A stretch of 64,000 nt of DNA from Streptomyces sp. R41. Lineage in GTDB: Bacteria > Actinomycetota > Actinomycetes > Streptomycetales > Streptomycetaceae. A program made the translations under genes and the position numbers. Positions 47,257 through 55,943 of the stretch are shown here, one piece after another. The notes below the pieces were generated by a model, which ran no database searches, was not told where the DNA came from, and saw only the letters and a list, made by a program, of their open reading frames with translations. Within the stretch, counting starts at the first letter, position 1. The number at the start of each line of letters is the position of its first letter. The DNA lies in NCBI RefSeq assembly GCF_041053055.1, contig NZ_CP163443.1, forward strand, positions 10,151,001 to 10,215,000, in the 5' to 3' direction.

Positions 47257-48168
47257 TTAGTCTCCGTCCGGAGTGTCGCGGTGGCAGATCACGAAGTCGT
47301 CGAACACATGGCGTCCCGGCCGGTCGCCGACCGTCTCGATCGCCGCTCGGATGTCACGCAGTTGATCCGTCGTCATCTGCAGCGGCGGCTCGTCGGGCTG
47401 ATAGGTGGTGCGCACCGGATAGTCCCGGCCCTGCTGCCGGGTCATTTCGATGTGGCATCCGAGGACGTGGGTGACCGGCCGGGTGGCACAGAAGTCGATC
47501 AGGCGGTCGATGGTGCGGGTGAAGGCCGGCCAGTCCTCGACGTACAGGCGGCCGGGATAGACCGTGTCGCCGGTGAGCAGGAACCCGGTCCAAGGGTCGA
47601 AGAACGTCACCGCCGCCTTGTGATGCCCCGGCGTCGCCAGGCATTCGAGGACGCGGCCACCCAGGTCGACCCGGGCGACGACCTCGGAATCGTCGCGGAA
47701 GCCGAAGAACTCCCATGCCCTGTCCAGGGCCCCGTCCACGACTCTGGTGCCGGGACGGTCGGTGAACTGACCGTCCCCCGCGATGTGGTCGCCGTGCGGA
47801 TGCGTGTGCAGCACCAAGAGTTCGTAGCCGTCCCGGGGGTGTGCGGTCAGCCAGTCCTCCATCACCTCGTCGACCACGCGACGCAGCGGGAAGTACTCGG
47901 CCGATGCGGTGGCGCCGGTGTCGATCAGAACGGCTCGTTCCTCGCCGAACAGCAGGAACATGAAGGGCGCTTCGTAGTCGATCGCCATGTTCTGCCGAAG
48001 GATCACCGTGTGCGCGTCGTACGCGTGGACCTGGATGTCGGGATCGGTGTTGTGCTTGGCCGACGGCGAGCCGTGAATCCACCGTACGTCGAGGGTCCGC
48101 GCCGGTACGGATCCCCCGGCTTCCCCCGCTCCACCTGCGACAACATGCGGCGGCCTGTGCGTGTCCAC
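47257..48168 (-). CDS. MBL-fold metallo-hydrolase
   Basis: A 303-aa zinc hydrolase. The metal motif HTHPHGDH lies at residues 121-128. Further ligands are in LATPGHHKAAVTFFD, GFLLTGDTVYPGRLYVEDW and LGCHIEM. There is no signal peptide. The substrate could be a thioester, a lactone or another ester; the fold alone does not decide. Confidence 0.88.
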   Translation of the reverse strand: MDTHRPPHVVAGGAGEAGGSVPARTLDVRWIHGSPSAKHNTDPDIQVHAYDAHTVILRQNMAIDYEAPFMFLLFGEERAVLIDTGATASAEYFPLRRVVDEVMEDWLTAHPRDGYELLVLHTHPHGDHIAGDGQFTDRPGTRVVDGALDRAWEFFGFRDDSEVVARVDLGGRVLECLATPGHHKAAVTFFDPWTGFLLTGDTVYPGRLYVEDWPAFTRTIDRLIDFCATRPVTHVLGCHIEMTRQQGRDYPVRTTYQPDEPPLQMTTDQLRDIRAAIETVGDRPGRHVFDDFVICHRDTPDGD

Positions 48169-48220
48169 GGCGACTCCTCGGTGACGGTCCTGCCGGAACC
48201 ATCACACAGGCCCCGGGACC

Positions 48221-48604
48221 TCAGTTTCGCGCGGCGTTGCCGTCCGTCAGAGCGTGGGTCACCGCGCGGATGCTGCGGGCGATGTGCTGGAGCTGCATGA
48301 CCTCGGCGGCGTACAGCTTGATGGTGTGCTCGATGACCCCTTCGTGCAGGCCGAGAGCGGGGAGTTCGGCCCGGGCGGTCTGCAGGGCGGTGCGGGCGAC
48401 CCGTATCTCGTGCTGCACCTGGATCTGGGCGTGGCGGGCGAGGAGCACGGGGTGCTTGAGCAGGACGGGGTAGCTCGCGTAGCGGCTCGGCACGAGCTCG
48501 CGCAGCCATCTGACCGCGGATCGCTCCCAGTCGAAGCTGCCGGGGGTCTTGACCTGGCACGGCCAGTCCGAGGTGATCGGTGAGTATGTCAGGGCCATGT
48601 TCAT
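48221..48604 (-). CDS. Conserved-looking protein of unknown function (127 aa) behind a structured leader
   Basis: MNMALTYSPITSDWPCQVKTPGSFDWERSAVRWLRELVPSRYASYPVLLKHPVLLARHAQIQVQHEIRVARTALQTARAELP... is a helical, soluble, probably coiled-coil protein that I do not recognise. GGAAG stands just before the ATG at 48604. About 200 nt of leader with two perfect hairpins precede it, followed further upstream by an AT-rich promoter-like stretch, so it is likely transcribed alone under some form of leader control. Confidence 0.65.
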   Translation of the reverse strand: MNMALTYSPITSDWPCQVKTPGSFDWERSAVRWLRELVPSRYASYPVLLKHPVLLARHAQIQVQHEIRVARTALQTARAELPALGLHEGVIEHTIKLYAAEVMQLQHIARSIRAVTHALTDGNAARN

Positions 48605-48845
48605 CGCTTCCGGGTTACGTCGGCGGGAAAGGGTCGTGGGGGGTCTGGGGCGGCCCCGGTCTAGGGGATGACCGGGGCCGCCACCACGGGCGCTCGCGCA
48701 GGCGGGGCCCGTCTGAACACCCGGGACCCGATGCGGGTAGGAGCGGACGGTCCCGGGTGGTCGTCGGACGTGACCCGGAGGCCTCCTGGTCACGATCCGC
48801 GAGAAGTATTTATATATACCGCCGGATGCGCAAGAACATGAAAAC
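48605..48845 (-). promoter_or_regulatory. Structured 5' leader with two perfect hairpins and an AT-rich promoter
   Basis: Reading leftward toward the gene: an AT-rich patch (TATATATAAATA on the minus strand, about 48808-48819) with TTGCGC upstream is a plausible promoter. Then comes an 11-bp hairpin (48749-48759 with 48718-48728, loop 20), then a 13-bp hairpin (48670-48682 with 48649-48661, loop 8) ending about 45 nt before the start codon. The remaining part of this 417-bp intergenic region (48846-49021) has short CCTCA/TGAGG repeats and no gene. Confidence 0.55.
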
Positions 48846-49021
48846 ATTCATGCGCGAATTGATGTGAATGATCCCGTGATGCCGTGGTGACAGGCGGTGC
48901 GGGGAAGGGCTTTCTGCAAGGGTCGCGCGGCAGCCCCCTACGGCCGCGGCCAGGGGACGCCGCCGCAGGAGGCACGCCTCAGCCGTTGAGGAAGCAGCCT
49001 CACCCTTTGACGAAGAAGGTC

Positions 49022-49945
49022 TCAGTCCTTGAGGAAGAACTGGTGCTGCTCGGCGACCTGCTCGTACTCCTCCAGGCGGGCCTGCGTCCGCTCCGGATCG
49101 GCGTCGGTCATGGCCTGCAGCAGCGCCGCCGACATCACGACCGGCGCCGCGTAGGAGTCGAAGACGAGGCGTGACCCGGTGCCGATGGTGAAGGTGACGT
49201 CGGCCTCGTCCGCCAGCGGTCCGAGCCCCAGGTCGGTGATCAGGGCCACCTGCAGCCCCGCGCTGCGCGCGACCCGCAGGGCCGTGAGCGTCTCCTGGGC
49301 GTGCCGCGGCATCCCGAAGGCCAGTACCCAGGTGCCGCCCGCCTCGCGCGACTGCAGCAGCGCGTCGTAGGCGACGCTGCCGCCCCGGGTCACCAGCCGT
49401 ACGTCCGGGTGGATGCGCCGCGCGGCGTACGCGAAGTACTCGGCCAGCGACACGGAGATCCGCAGCCCGAGGACCGTCAGCGGCGTCGACTTCGACAGCG
49501 CCCGGCCGACACGGATCACCTCGTCCGGATCGGCGAAGTCCCGCCGCAGGTTCTCCAGGTTCTCGATCTCGGCGTCCACCGCCGCCTGCAGCTCGTTGCT
49601 CGTGGCCTCCGCGAGCGCGGGCGGCGTGCTGCCGAGGACGCTGAGCGCGATCGACTGGAGCCTCTCCCGTAGCGCGGGGTAACCACTGAAGCCGACCGCC
49701 GCCGCGAAACGGGTGACCGAGGGCTGGCTGACGCCGACGCGCTCCGCGAGATCCGTGATCGACAGGAACGCCGCCTCGGTGATGTGCTCGATCAGGTACT
49801 GGGCGATGCGCCGCTGTCCCGGGGAGAGCCGTGGTCCGTCGAACAGTTCCCTGAGCTGGGACGTGGGAGCCACGCTCGCCTCCGGAGCCTTCTTGCCCGA
49901 GGTGATCGCGGATGCCTGTGCGCGTGACTGCTGCGGCGATGGCAC
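49022..49945 (-). CDS. RpiR/MurR-family regulator (HTH plus SIS domain)
   Basis: A 307-aa regulator. The N-terminal HTH_6 domain contains LSPGQRRIAQYLIEHITEAAFLSITDLAERVGVSQPSVTRFAAAVGFSGY. The C-terminal SIS sugar-phosphate-binding domain contains TPLTVLGLRISVSLAEYFAYAARRIHPDVRLVTRGG, WVLAFGMPRHAQETLTALRVARSAGLQVALITD. The GTG at 49945 is preferred because AAGGAGGCG lies 6 nt upstream; an ATG ten codons earlier is possible. The nearest candidate targets (49022 leftward or 50132 rightward) show no carbohydrate genes, so its regulon is unclear. Confidence 0.87.
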   Translation of the reverse strand: MPSPQQSRAQASAITSGKKAPEASVAPTSQLRELFDGPRLSPGQRRIAQYLIEHITEAAFLSITDLAERVGVSQPSVTRFAAAVGFSGYPALRERLQSIALSVLGSTPPALAEATSNELQAAVDAEIENLENLRRDFADPDEVIRVGRALSKSTPLTVLGLRISVSLAEYFAYAARRIHPDVRLVTRGGSVAYDALLQSREAGGTWVLAFGMPRHAQETLTALRVARSAGLQVALITDLGLGPLADEADVTFTIGTGSRLVFDSYAAPVVMSAALLQAMTDADPERTQARLEEYEQVAEQHQFFLKD

Positions 49946-50131
49946 CGGTGCGCCTCCTTCATGTCCCACGAGCACTCAACATAGCTCACGGAACGTGTTG
50001 ACCTGGGGGTGTCTCACCACACGTGGCATGCGCGCGAGGCCGTTTCACTCGCGCCTGCGGGGTACCCGCGACAACGCAAGGACTCGCCTGTTCGAAGGTG
50101 AGATCCCCGTGCGAGAGGGGAGAGGATTTCC

Positions 50132-50530
50132 ATGAGCGCGCATCCGCTGCCCGGATCGCAGGTCCAGGTGGTGCTCAGCGACTGTTCGGCGGCCGACGCC
50201 GGGCACCTGTTCGCCGTCCTGTGCAGTCGCTTCGCCTCGGACCGGTGTGCCGAGGACGAGGTCCGAGAGGCCGAGGGCCACCACCCGACGGTGTGGACCG
50301 GCACCTTCGACACGGAGGACGCGCCCGAGAACGCGGCCATACCAACGGGCCGGCTCTCGGGACCGGTGACGGCGGAAGTACAGGGCACGCCCCACGCGGT
50401 GCAGCTCGTGCGGGAGACCCTGCGCGGGGCCTTCGCCGTGTCCGAACTGGGTGAAGACGCGGGAGACCAGGAGGTTCAGGTCCAACTGCGGCTGGAAGCT
50501 GTCCCGGCGCACGAGTCCGAGTCCGTGTGA
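50132..50530 (+). CDS. Hypothetical protein co-transcribed with a DUF1206 protein
   Basis: A 132-aa acidic soluble protein (MSAHPLPGSQVQVVLSDCSAADAGHLFAVLC...). I see no known motif. Its stop overlaps the GTG of the DUF1206 membrane protein (GTGA), so the two are translationally coupled and probably act together. GGGGAGAGGA lies before the ATG. Confidence 0.7.
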   Translation: MSAHPLPGSQVQVVLSDCSAADAGHLFAVLCSRFASDRCAEDEVREAEGHHPTVWTGTFDTEDAPENAAIPTGRLSGPVTAEVQGTPHAVQLVRETLRGAFAVSELGEDAGDQEVQVQLRLEAVPAHESESV

Positions 50531-51366
50531 ACGCCGACGCGGTGACCCGGAGCGGTCGGCTCCGGGCCCGTCGGGCCGCGACGGGATCGGCCTTGGAGGG
50601 CGCGGCCAGGGCGGGGCTGGTCGCACGAGGCGCGATCTATCTACTGGTGGGCGCACTGGCGCTGCGGATCGCCTTCGGGGACGGCGGGCGCCAGGCGGAC
50701 CGGAGCGGCGCGCTCGAAGAGATCTCGACGAAGCCCTTCGCGGCCGTCCTGCTGTGGGCCCTGGGCGCGGGACTAGTCGGTATGGCGCTGTGGCGGCTGT
50801 CCGAGGCGCTCTTCGGTGCGGCCGGACGGGACGGCGGTACCGCGCGGAAGCGACTGCTGTCGGCCGTGCGCTGTGTCTTCTACGCGTTTGTCGCCTACTC
50901 CGTGCTCTCCTTCGCCGCGGGCGCGGGCGCGGGCGGCACAGGCTCCAGCGACCGGCAGTCCCGGGATGTGACGGCCAGGGCGCTGGAGCGGCCGGGAGGT
51001 CAGTGGATCGTGGGCGCGGCGGGCGCCGCCACCGTCGTGGCGGGTGTCTGGATCGCCGCCCGAGCCGTGCTGCGCAAGTACCGCGACCAGCTGAAGCTCG
51101 GGGAAATGTCGCGGCGCGTGCGGCGAGCCGTCGACACGACGGGCGTGGCGGGCGGGGTCGCGCGCGGGCTGGTGTTCGCCGCGGCGGGGGCCTTCGCGGT
51201 GCGGGCCGCCGTCGACTACGAACCCGACAAGGCCAAGGGCGTGGACGACACGCTCCGCTCATTCACCGACACCCCGTTGGGCCCGTGGCTGCTGGCCTGT
51301 GTCGCCGTGGGGCTCGTCCTGTTCGGGACGTTCTCCTGCGCGATGGCGCGGTGGCGGAGGGTGTGA
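50527..51366 (+). CDS. DUF1206 integral membrane protein
   Basis: A 279-aa protein with about six hydrophobic segments in three repeated pairs, the DUF1206 pattern: LEGAARAGLVARGAIYLLVGALALRIAFG; RLLSAVRCVFYAFVAYSVLSFAAG; VAGGVARGLVFAAAGAFAVRAAVDYEPDKAKGVDDTL. The function of the family is unknown. GTG start within the stop of the upstream gene. Confidence 0.85.
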   Translation: MNADAVTRSGRLRARRAATGSALEGAARAGLVARGAIYLLVGALALRIAFGDGGRQADRSGALEEISTKPFAAVLLWALGAGLVGMALWRLSEALFGAAGRDGGTARKRLLSAVRCVFYAFVAYSVLSFAAGAGAGGTGSSDRQSRDVTARALERPGGQWIVGAAGAATVVAGVWIAARAVLRKYRDQLKLGEMSRRVRRAVDTTGVAGGVARGLVFAAAGAFAVRAAVDYEPDKAKGVDDTLRSFTDTPLGPWLLACVAVGLVLFGTFSCAMARWRRV

Positions 51367-51468
51367 GAGGCGCGGTCTGAGCCACCGTGGCAGCCGGGCT
51401 GTACGAGGCCGGCCGAGGACTCCCAGGGGCGTGGTCCTGGTTCTGCGACGTGAATGGATTCCGATTTG

Positions 51469-51715
51469 GGTTGAACTCCACCCCGTTCAGGAAAAGTTGA
51501 CGGCAAGCCATGGACGAAGCGTGGGGCGGGAGTTGAGGCGGTGAGGCCGCCTGTCCGTAGGAGCTCACACGGACAGGCGACGCCTGCGTGTCCGGCGAGG
51601 CCGCTCTCACCGCCTTCGCCGCCGTCGTTGCCTCGCCGACCGGCACCGCGCAGGCCGTCGCCTTCGCCGCCTCGCTCGGGCGTCTGGCGAGGGCCGAGAT
51701 CACCGCCGTGCTGGG
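51469..51715 (+). pseudogene. Decayed copy of a GH105/GH88 gene leader and 5' end
   Basis: The segment 51494-51538 matches 61157-61201 in 36 of 45 positions, with an identical 14-base end GGCGGGAGTTGAGG. The similarity continues through CCGTAGGAG and GACGCCTG. In translation, TGTAQAVAFAASLGRLARAEITAVL (51588 frame) parallels TGTAQAAPRAASPGLPPRAEITAVL of the intact GH105 gene. The copy has no usable start and stops after about 50 codons, where it meets the end of the sialidase-fold gene. It is a degenerate paralogue relic. Confidence 0.8.
51548..51579. terminator. Hairpin between convergent genes
   Basis: An 11-bp perfect stem (CGCCTGTCCGT at 51548-51558 with 51569-51579), loop 10 nt. It lies within the GH105 relic, between the DUF1206 gene and the convergent sialidase-fold gene, and could terminate either transcript. 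Confidence 0.5.
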
Positions 51716-51758
51716 GGCGTCACGTTTCACTTTTGTGAGGTTCCCGGGGGGTGGGCGC

Positions 51759-53563
51759 CTACCGGACGAGCTCCCAGTCCTGCGAGCCGTCCGCGACCGC
51801 GTTCCGTAAGGTGAGCGCTGCCCCGTCGGATGCACCGGTCAAGTACAGACTCGTGTTCTTGGCTGCTTGCAATGTGTAGAACCCGTCGTCGGTCTTGATG
51901 AGGTTCCAGCTGCCGGTGGCGCTGTCGTCGACCCATTGGCCGATCTTCTGGCCGGCCGTCGCGTTGCCTGTCCAGATGGCTGCGGCGCGTCCGCCCGACT
52001 TGTTGAGTAGCGTCACGCCGCCCTTGGGTGAGGTCACCACGTGCCAGTACTGGGTGTCCGTGTTGGTCGCCGAGCCGGGGTCCTCCAGGACGACGTCAGG
52101 GCGTCCCCGTTGCCGATGTTCGCGTCGTTGGTGTTGTTTCCGGTGCCGATCACCTGGTCGGTCTTCCGGTTGACCAGCTGGTAGTAGGCGCCGTCCGAGT
52201 GACCGAGATCGACCTCGGCGTACGCGAGCGTCGATGTGCCCTGGTTGCGGAGGATCGCGATGCGGCCGGTGCCCTCGACGTACTGCAGATTGCGGCTGTA
52301 TCCGGGTCCCAGGGTCGTCTGGTATTCCTTCCACGCGCCGTTGCTGCGTCCGCTCTCGTTGACCCAGACGTTGCCGCTGCCGGCGGCGTTGTAGACCAGG
52401 CGTCCACCGGGAAGCCTGATGATGACCGGACTGCCCCCGGTGGCGAGGGCACGGGAGCCGGCGTCGATCGGCAATGAGATGATGGACTCGCCCGTGGGGG
52501 AGCCGCGGTAGAACTCCAACGGGTTGTCGGCGAGCGTGTACCTGGTGTTGGCTCCGCCGCCCCAGTACTCGTAGGTCAGGAGCCACTTGCCGTCCGTCGT
52601 CCGGACGACGTTCGTCATGCCCGGCCGCCCGCCGCCGATCTCCGTCTTCCCGCCTCCCATGTCCTGGGTCAGTCCCGCGAGGTCGACGACGGGCGCGCTC
52701 CACGTCGCGCTGCGGCCGTCCCAGGTCTTGTGGGCGAGGATCTGGCCGTGCGAATCCGGGGCGGTGTCGTTCGCGGGGTCCAGTGTCGGGACGCCGGTGG
52801 CCGGATCGAAGCCGGTGTAGTCGTTCTCGTCCGAGTAGTAGCAGACGAGCTTGCCCTTGTAGACCGTCAGGTACGGCTCCCAGAGGGGATCCACCTGCTT
52901 GTTCGTGTTCGCGCCCGCGATGTTCTGGCCGGTCGCGCCCGCGCTGCCGCCCTGCCAGCCGCCTGTCGCGACGACGTTGACGACCTTCCACGTCGTGCCG
53001 TCGTCGGTGCTGGAGTACAGGGCGATCGCCAGATCCTTGCGGTCTCCGTCGTTGGCCGGCGTCCAGTTCGGATCGGCTGCCTTGTGCTCGCGGTAGTAGT
53101 AGTCGTCGCCGGACACGACACTCGCGAGGAGGAGCGTGCCCTGCTTCAGGTTCCCGACATCTTGCGGAAGCGTGTAGAGGTACGGGTTCGTCCAGTTGCT
53201 CGTGTACCTCGCGTACGTGGGGTCGCTGGAGAGGTACGCCGGAGCCTTGACCTGCGACAGCGGCTGCCACGTCGTTGCGTGGTCGTCGCTCTTGTGGACC
53301 GGGAGGGTCTGTCCGTCGGCGCTGCCCGTCTCCGGTACGACAGTGGACTTCTCGAACGACGCGACCAGGCGTCCGCTCGGCAGCTGGGCCGACTTCGGGT
53401 AGATCGCGCAGTTGCCCCGCCCTTTCAGGCACGGTTCGTTTCCGAGCTGGTAAAGGATCCCGCCGGTCGGGTTGTATGCCTGCGCACTGCCCATGGGTAT
53501 CGCCAGCATCGCGGATGCCGCGATGAAGGTTCCCAGCGCTCTCGCCGGCCTTCCTGTCTGCAT
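51759..53563 (-). pseudogene. Secreted sialidase-fold glycoside hydrolase with ricin-type domain, frameshifted
   Basis: From the ATG at 53563 the frame encodes a Sec signal (IAASAMLAIPMGSAQA) and a six-bladed beta-propeller: SDDHATTWQPLSQV and STDDGTTWKVVNV (Asp-box-like repeats), DPLWEPYLTVYKGKLVCYYSDE, and GRPGMTNVVRTTDGKWLLTYEYWGG. Near 52085-52100 the frame shifts, then continues EDPGSATNTDTQYWHVVTSPKGGVTLLNKSGG...LYLTGASDGAALTLRN, a ricin B/RICIN lectin-like domain, to 51759. The combined product is about 600 aa. The fold fits GH33 or GH93 enzymes (sialidase or exo-arabinanase); the exact family is uncertain. The frameshift separates only the lectin domain. Confidence 0.8.
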
Positions 53564-53710
53564 AGCTTCTCCTTCGGGGACGACCGCGGTGATGCTCGGG
53601 TTCTTCGGTCACCGTTGCGGTGACGAGGTCTGCGGGTTTCGCGCTTCGTCGGCTCGGCAATCTGCTCAGGCGCTCAGCTGACGCGGTGCTCCGTCCCGTG
53701 CTGGGCTGCG

Positions 53711-55894
53711 TCAGGAGCGATGGCCCGCTTCAGGTGCCGAGGCGCCGTCGGCCAAGGCGGAGACGAGCACGCGTACATCCCACGGGCCGAGGTCCAGCGG
53801 CGTGCCCACGGGAAGGGACGTGCCGTTCAGGGCGTCGGAGAGCTCTGTCGGGGCGGGAACGCTCGCGGGTTCCCAGCTCCAGTTGTGGACGATGTGGACG
53901 CGGCGTCCGTCCTGGGAGGTGCCGGTCGTGGCGGTCACGGACGCCGGGAGGTCCCGCCATCCGCTGCCCGCGGTGGGCACCAGCCACTGGGCGATCGCCT
54001 GGGCCAGGTCGCGCCCGGGAACCGTACCGACGTACGTGACGCGGCCCTCCCCGTGTGGCCGGGTGGTGAGGGCCGGCCAGCGGCCGAAGTGCGGGTGGTC
54101 GTACGAGGCGAGGATGTCTGCGTCGGCGACGATCAGGCCTTCGGCCCAGTGCGTTGCCGTCGCCGTCTCCGGCAGCGTCAGCGGGCTGCCGGGCTCGGGG
54201 CACAGGGGAACGTCGCGTACAAGGTTGCTGAACTCGTCGTAGTGAACCCCCGCGGCGTCGACCAACCGTCCGGGGGCCGACTCGTGCCGCGCGCGGGCCT
54301 CGTGGTCGGCATAGCCGGTGCGCGGGCCGAGGACCAGGTGGCCGCCGGCGTGGGCGTAGGCGGCGAGCCAGTCGAGGGTCGTGTCGGCGGCGATGTAGAG
54401 AGCTGGGACGACGAGGACGGGGTGGCGGCGGGCGGCCTCTTCCGGTGCCACGCCTTCCCGTTCGCCACGCGGGTCGTGCAGTTGACGGCTGTGGACGATG
54501 CGTACCTGGCGGCCTGCGTCGAAGGCGCCGCGGTAGAACGGGTCGAAGATGCGGTGATAGGCGGCGGGATCGGGTTCACCGTCGGGGGTGGAGAGCGGCG
54601 GGTGGTTCTGCATGAGCCACTTGCTCGGCATCGAGTAGACCATCGTGATGTCGGCGTCCGGCTCGATCCCGGCGACGAGCGGGCCCGCAGTCTCGAACTC
54701 CGCGCCGAGACGGGCGATTTCGGCGTACGTGCGGCCCGGTCTGCCGGTGTGCGGGAGGACGCCGCCCCAGTAGGTCTCCGCGCCGAAGCGCAGCGTCTGC
54801 CACTGCCAGTACTCGATCATTCGTGCCCCGCGCCCGACATGGGCCCAGGCGGCCTGCCGCCATTGGCCGTCGTAGCCGGGCCGGTTGTCCCACGCGAAGC
54901 CGATGGAGTTGGCGTTGGTCTCGGTGACCAGGAACGGCTCCTGGCGCGAGGAGAACATCGAGTCCGCCGTCCGGTACATCGACCAGACCCCGGTGGTCTT
55001 CCAGATCTGCTCGTGGTCGTCGGGCGTGGGGTCGGGCAGCAGGAGGCCGTCCTGCATGTCGTAGTAAGGGTTGCCCGAGGCGATGTCGAGGCGGTCGGTC
55101 AGCTCATCGTCCTCCACCCCTTGGCGGGTGTAGGAGATGCAGGTCGTGACGAACTGCTCGGGGGTGGCGTACTCGCGGACGATGTCGGCCTGCCAGCCGA
55201 TGAACTCGGTGACCTGCCGGGCCTGGAATTCCCGCCAGGCGACGTCGTACTGCGGCTGGGCGTTGCCATCGGGCGTCCATAGGTCGGCCCAGGTGGAGAG
55301 CCGGTGGGACCAATAGACCAGTCCCCACTCGCGATTGAGGGTCTCGACGTCGCCGTACTGGGCGCGCAGGTGGTCGGTGAAGCGCTGGAAGACGCCGTGG
55401 TTGTGGAAGAGGTGCAGGCCGGGCTCGTTGTCGACCTGGAAGCCGATGACGGCCGGGTGGTCGGCGTACCGGGCGACGATCTTGCGGATCACGCGTTCGG
55501 CGTGGAAGCGGAAGGCGGGGTGGGTGAAGTCCGCCTCCTGGCGGGCGCCCAAGCCGAGGCGATGCCCCGTGGCCTGCTCGCCCGTGATCTCCGGGTACTG
55601 GCGGGCCAGCCACGGCGGCACCGCGTACGTCGGCGTCCCGAGGATCACCGATATGCCTCGCTCGTGTGCGCCGTCCAGCACCGGCTGGAGCCAGTCCAGG
55701 TCGAACCGCCCGTTCTCCGGCTCCCAGGTCGACCAGACCGACTCGCCGACCCGGATCACGGTGAAGTGGGCCTCGGCCATCAGGTCGAGGTCGGTCTTGA
55801 GCTGTTCGTCGGGCAGCAACTGGGCGTCGTAGGCCGGTTGGTACTCGTGGTAGTACGCGGCGCCGAACAGGACGCGGGCGGGCAGAACCGCCAT
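53711..55894 (-). CDS. GH42 beta-galactosidase
   Basis: A 727-aa cytosolic enzyme of normal GH42 length. It begins LFGAAYYHEYQPAYD with DLDLMAEAHFTVIRVGESVWSTWEPENGRFDLDWLQPVLD. The acid/base is Glu157 in FQVDNEPG and the nucleophile Glu325 in FLVTETNA. The barrel ends IEYWQWQTLRFGAETYWGG, followed by the trimerisation and beta domains. It hydrolyses terminal beta-galactose from short oligosaccharides such as beta-galactans or arabinogalactan pieces. It lies downstream of the locus 3 importer on the same strand. Confidence 0.95.
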   Translation of the reverse strand: MAVLPARVLFGAAYYHEYQPAYDAQLLPDEQLKTDLDLMAEAHFTVIRVGESVWSTWEPENGRFDLDWLQPVLDGAHERGISVILGTPTYAVPPWLARQYPEITGEQATGHRLGLGARQEADFTHPAFRFHAERVIRKIVARYADHPAVIGFQVDNEPGLHLFHNHGVFQRFTDHLRAQYGDVETLNREWGLVYWSHRLSTWADLWTPDGNAQPQYDVAWREFQARQVTEFIGWQADIVREYATPEQFVTTCISYTRQGVEDDELTDRLDIASGNPYYDMQDGLLLPDPTPDDHEQIWKTTGVWSMYRTADSMFSSRQEPFLVTETNANSIGFAWDNRPGYDGQWRQAAWAHVGRGARMIEYWQWQTLRFGAETYWGGVLPHTGRPGRTYAEIARLGAEFETAGPLVAGIEPDADITMVYSMPSKWLMQNHPPLSTPDGEPDPAAYHRIFDPFYRGAFDAGRQVRIVHSRQLHDPRGEREGVAPEEAARRHPVLVVPALYIAADTTLDWLAAYAHAGGHLVLGPRTGYADHEARARHESAPGRLVDAAGVHYDEFSNLVRDVPLCPEPGSPLTLPETATATHWAEGLIVADADILASYDHPHFGRWPALTTRPHGEGRVTYVGTVPGRDLAQAIAQWLVPTAGSGWRDLPASVTATTGTSQDGRRVHIVHNWSWEPASVPAPTELSDALNGTSLPVGTPLDLGPWDVRVLVSALADGASAPEAGHRS

Positions 55895-55943
55895 GGAGAA
55901 ACCTCCGGTAGGTAGAGGGACAGGAGCAGCGCGCGTAGGCGCG

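Noticed and set aside
48830..48875. ATGCGC repeated at 24-bp spacing and CATG/AAAACATTCATG symmetry
   Set aside because: Short repeats in an AT-rich promoter patch; too few copies and too short for a CRISPR array or a clear operator.
49988..49998. CACGGAACGTG palindrome upstream of the RpiR regulator
   Set aside because: Only 4-bp arms; such a palindrome is expected by chance in this composition.
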